From positions 1-7,222 of the forward strand of contig JAAKFP010000127.1 of the NCBI GenBank assembly GCA_011065005.1: a DNA stretch of 7,222 nucleotides. The letters are read 5' to 3'. Both the position numbers and the translations under genes were made by a program. Shown here in pieces: positions 6,102 through 7,222 of the stretch (its first letter is position 1; every line of letters begins with the position of its first letter). The notes beneath the pieces were generated by a model. The model made no database searches, had not been told where the DNA came from, and worked only from the letters and a program-made list of their open reading frames with translations. Source of the stretch: Chlamydiota bacterium (GTDB lineage Bacteria > Chlamydiota > Chlamydiia > Chlamydiales > Waddliaceae).

Positions 6102-7094
6102 ATGAAATCGTTGGATACACCCGCTGTTTCAATTATTGTGCTTACCTACAATACAAAAGAACTTATCCAAAGATGTTTAGACTCTCTTCTAGAGGCGTCA
6201 ACAGGTCTAGATGTAGAGATTATCGTTGTTGACAATGGTTCTACAGATAACGCCATCCCCGAATTATCCTCAAAATACCAGACCGTCAAATTTGTAAAAA
6301 TCGATAACAATGTTGGCTTTGGAGGAGGAAACAACGTAGGAATCCAACAAGCAAAAGGATCTTACATCGTTCTCCTGAATTCCGATGCTTTTTTCCATTC
6401 TGGGGCATTAGCCACTGCAATCAAACATATGATCGAAAACCCCACTATTGGCCTAGGAGGGGCACAACTTGTTAAAGAAGATGGCTCTTGGCTACCTTCC
6501 GCACGTTTGTTCCCTTCTGTTTTAAACCACTTTTTGATGATCTCAGGGTTAGCGAACAAGTTTCCACGTTCTCGCTTTTTTGGAAGAATGGACAGATCGT
6601 GGGATATTTCGAATAAAATTGTCGAAGTGGATTGGGTTCCGGCAGCATTCTCAATTATCCGAAGAGATGTTTTGAATAAAGTAGGCACCTTTGATAAACG
6701 GTTTTTCTTGTACTTTGAAGAGGTTGACCTTTGCAAGCGAATCAAAGCTGCAGGATATTCCGTTTGTTATTTTCCTGATGTAGTGGTGACCCATTTATGT
6801 GGTAAAACCACCTCACAAGAAAAAGATCAAGTGTTTTCAAAAGTTGGAGCTCAGTTGGTGCTACCCAACTTACACAGCACATTTCTTTACTATTACAAAC
6901 ATAAAGGGTTTATAGGGGCGTGGGCCATTCGAGAGTTATTATTATGGTGGCATCGCCTCCGCCATTTAAAAAATCGGCTAAGTAAGAGTGCTTTATCCCA
7001 AAAGAAAGTAGTAGAATCTGTGAACTATATTGAACTCATAAAAACAGCATGGGAAGATACAAATGGGGGAAGAGTACCACCAAAGAAGGCTTAA
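6102..7094 (+). CDS. Glycosyltransferase family 2 protein, rhamnosyltransferase (WbbL)-like
   Basis: A 330-residue GT-A fold inverting glycosyltransferase acting at the cytoplasmic face of the membrane on a lipid-linked or surface glycan. Motifs in order: VSIIVLTYNTKEL (9-21), IVVDNGSTDN (41-50), NVGFGGGNNVGI (70-81), the DxD-equivalent LNSDAF (92-97), WVPAAFSIIRRDV (178-190), the acceptor-side FFLYFEEVDLCKR (201-213) with the probable catalytic acidic residues, and VVTHLCGKTT (228-237) with His231. This order, above all FLYFEEVDLCKR, is typical of the WbbL-like rhamnosyltransferase branch of GT2. Together with adjacent rfbBAC this makes dTDP-L-rhamnose the likeliest donor (inference). The C-terminal 60 residues are basic and aromatic (LLLWWHRLRHLKNRL, 279-293), consistent with membrane association. 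It is divergent from the GT4 operon. GGTGA at 6088-6092 is the only candidate ribosome-binding site and is weakly spaced. An inverted-repeat element begins right after the stop. Confidence 0.92.
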   Translation: MKSLDTPAVSIIVLTYNTKELIQRCLDSLLEASTGLDVEIIVVDNGSTDNAIPELSSKYQTVKFVKIDNNVGFGGGNNVGIQQAKGSYIVLLNSDAFFHSGALATAIKHMIENPTIGLGGAQLVKEDGSWLPSARLFPSVLNHFLMISGLANKFPRSRFFGRMDRSWDISNKIVEVDWVPAAFSIIRRDVLNKVGTFDKRFFLYFEEVDLCKRIKAAGYSVCYFPDVVVTHLCGKTTSQEKDQVFSKVGAQLVLPNLHSTFLYYYKHKGFIGAWAIRELLLWWHRLRHLKNRLSKSALSQKKVVESVNYIELIKTAWEDTNGGRVPPKKA

Positions 7095-7100
7095 GGGCTC

Positions 7101-7119
7101 GTGCAAAAATAACTTGCAC
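7101..7119. repeat. Short hairpin GTGCAA-N7-TTGCAC
   Basis: A 6-base stem with a 7-base loop, starting 6 bases after the GT2 stop region (7095-7100 is GGGCTC). No T-run follows, so it is a poor intrinsic terminator. It is more likely the outer tip of the repeat element that continues to the window edge. Confidence 0.4.
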
Positions 7120-7123
7120 ATTT

Positions 7124-7222
7124 CTGATATCACAGCATCTTCATCTGCTACGTTGCAAATCCTTGAAAACTAAGAAGTTGGCTGCGGATTTGCGCCTTGC
7201 AGCTGAAGCGCTGTGATATCAG
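7124..7222. repeat. Long imperfect inverted repeat at the window edge, possible MITE or insertion-sequence end
   Basis: CTGATATCACAGC (7124-7136) and its exact reverse complement (7210-7222) form 13-base outer arms. The symmetry continues inward through CTTCATCTGC / GCAGCTGAAG-like segments to GCAAATCC (7155-7162) against GGATTTGC (7186-7193), leaving a 23-base loop. The arms are thus about 38 bases with several mismatches and a small indel. No open reading frame fills it. The right arm stops exactly at the last base of the window, so the full extent is unknown. If the element is symmetrical, 7095-7123 belongs to its left terminus. Confidence 0.75.

Noticed and set aside
6362..6745. A 127-codon minus-strand open frame inside the GT2 gene
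   Set aside because: It is the reverse-strand shadow of the conserved GT2 catalytic domain; its composition is low-quality and no motif is recognisable.

Overview
The window is a piece of a surface-polysaccharide (O-antigen, capsule or exopolysaccharide) locus from a Gram-negative bacterium. The Gram-negative assignment rests on the Wza-like outer-membrane export protein at the left edge. Base composition looks moderately AT-rich (estimated by eye). Nothing here fixes the phylum. The intergenic palindromes built from CACAGA...TCTGTG and CGCGAAG/CTTCGCG units are of a kind I associate with environmental bacterial genomes, but that is only an impression.

Layout from left to right. On the plus strand, a 5'-truncated polysaccharide export protein with two SLBB-type domains (3-866) is followed after 34 bases by a polytopic membrane protein of unknown function (901-1926). 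A 282-base spacer between convergent genes (1927-2208) is filled almost entirely by two nested imperfect palindromes (1923-2185 and 2019-2096). On the minus strand, transcribed leftward, is a tight four-gene operon: a GT4-type glycosyltransferase (4725-5939), rfbB (3650-4723), rfbA (2757-3653) and rfbC (2209-2760). It has a 1-base gap and then two ATGA overlaps. A divergent intergenic region of about 160 bases (5940-6101) carries a small inverted repeat and a plausible promoter. Then comes a plus-strand GT2 glycosyltransferase resembling rhamnosyltransferases (6102-7094). The window ends in a long imperfect inverted repeat (7124-7222) that begins just after that gene's stop codon and probably continues past the edge.

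Functionally, RfbA makes dTDP-glucose from glucose-1-phosphate and dTTP. RfbB dehydrates it to dTDP-4-keto-6-deoxyglucose, and RfbC epimerises that to the dTDP-4-keto-L-rhamnose intermediate. RfbD, which would finish dTDP-L-rhamnose, is not in the window. The two glycosyltransferases are candidates for adding rhamnose and another sugar to a lipid-linked glycan, and the SLBB protein for exporting the finished polymer. The gene I cannot assign is the membrane protein at 901-1926, with a striking GEEISWGQR / NLHN signature. The most unusual non-coding material is the nested palindrome between the convergent operons and the inverted repeat at the right edge. I see no clear evidence for a wholly new defence or mobile system.
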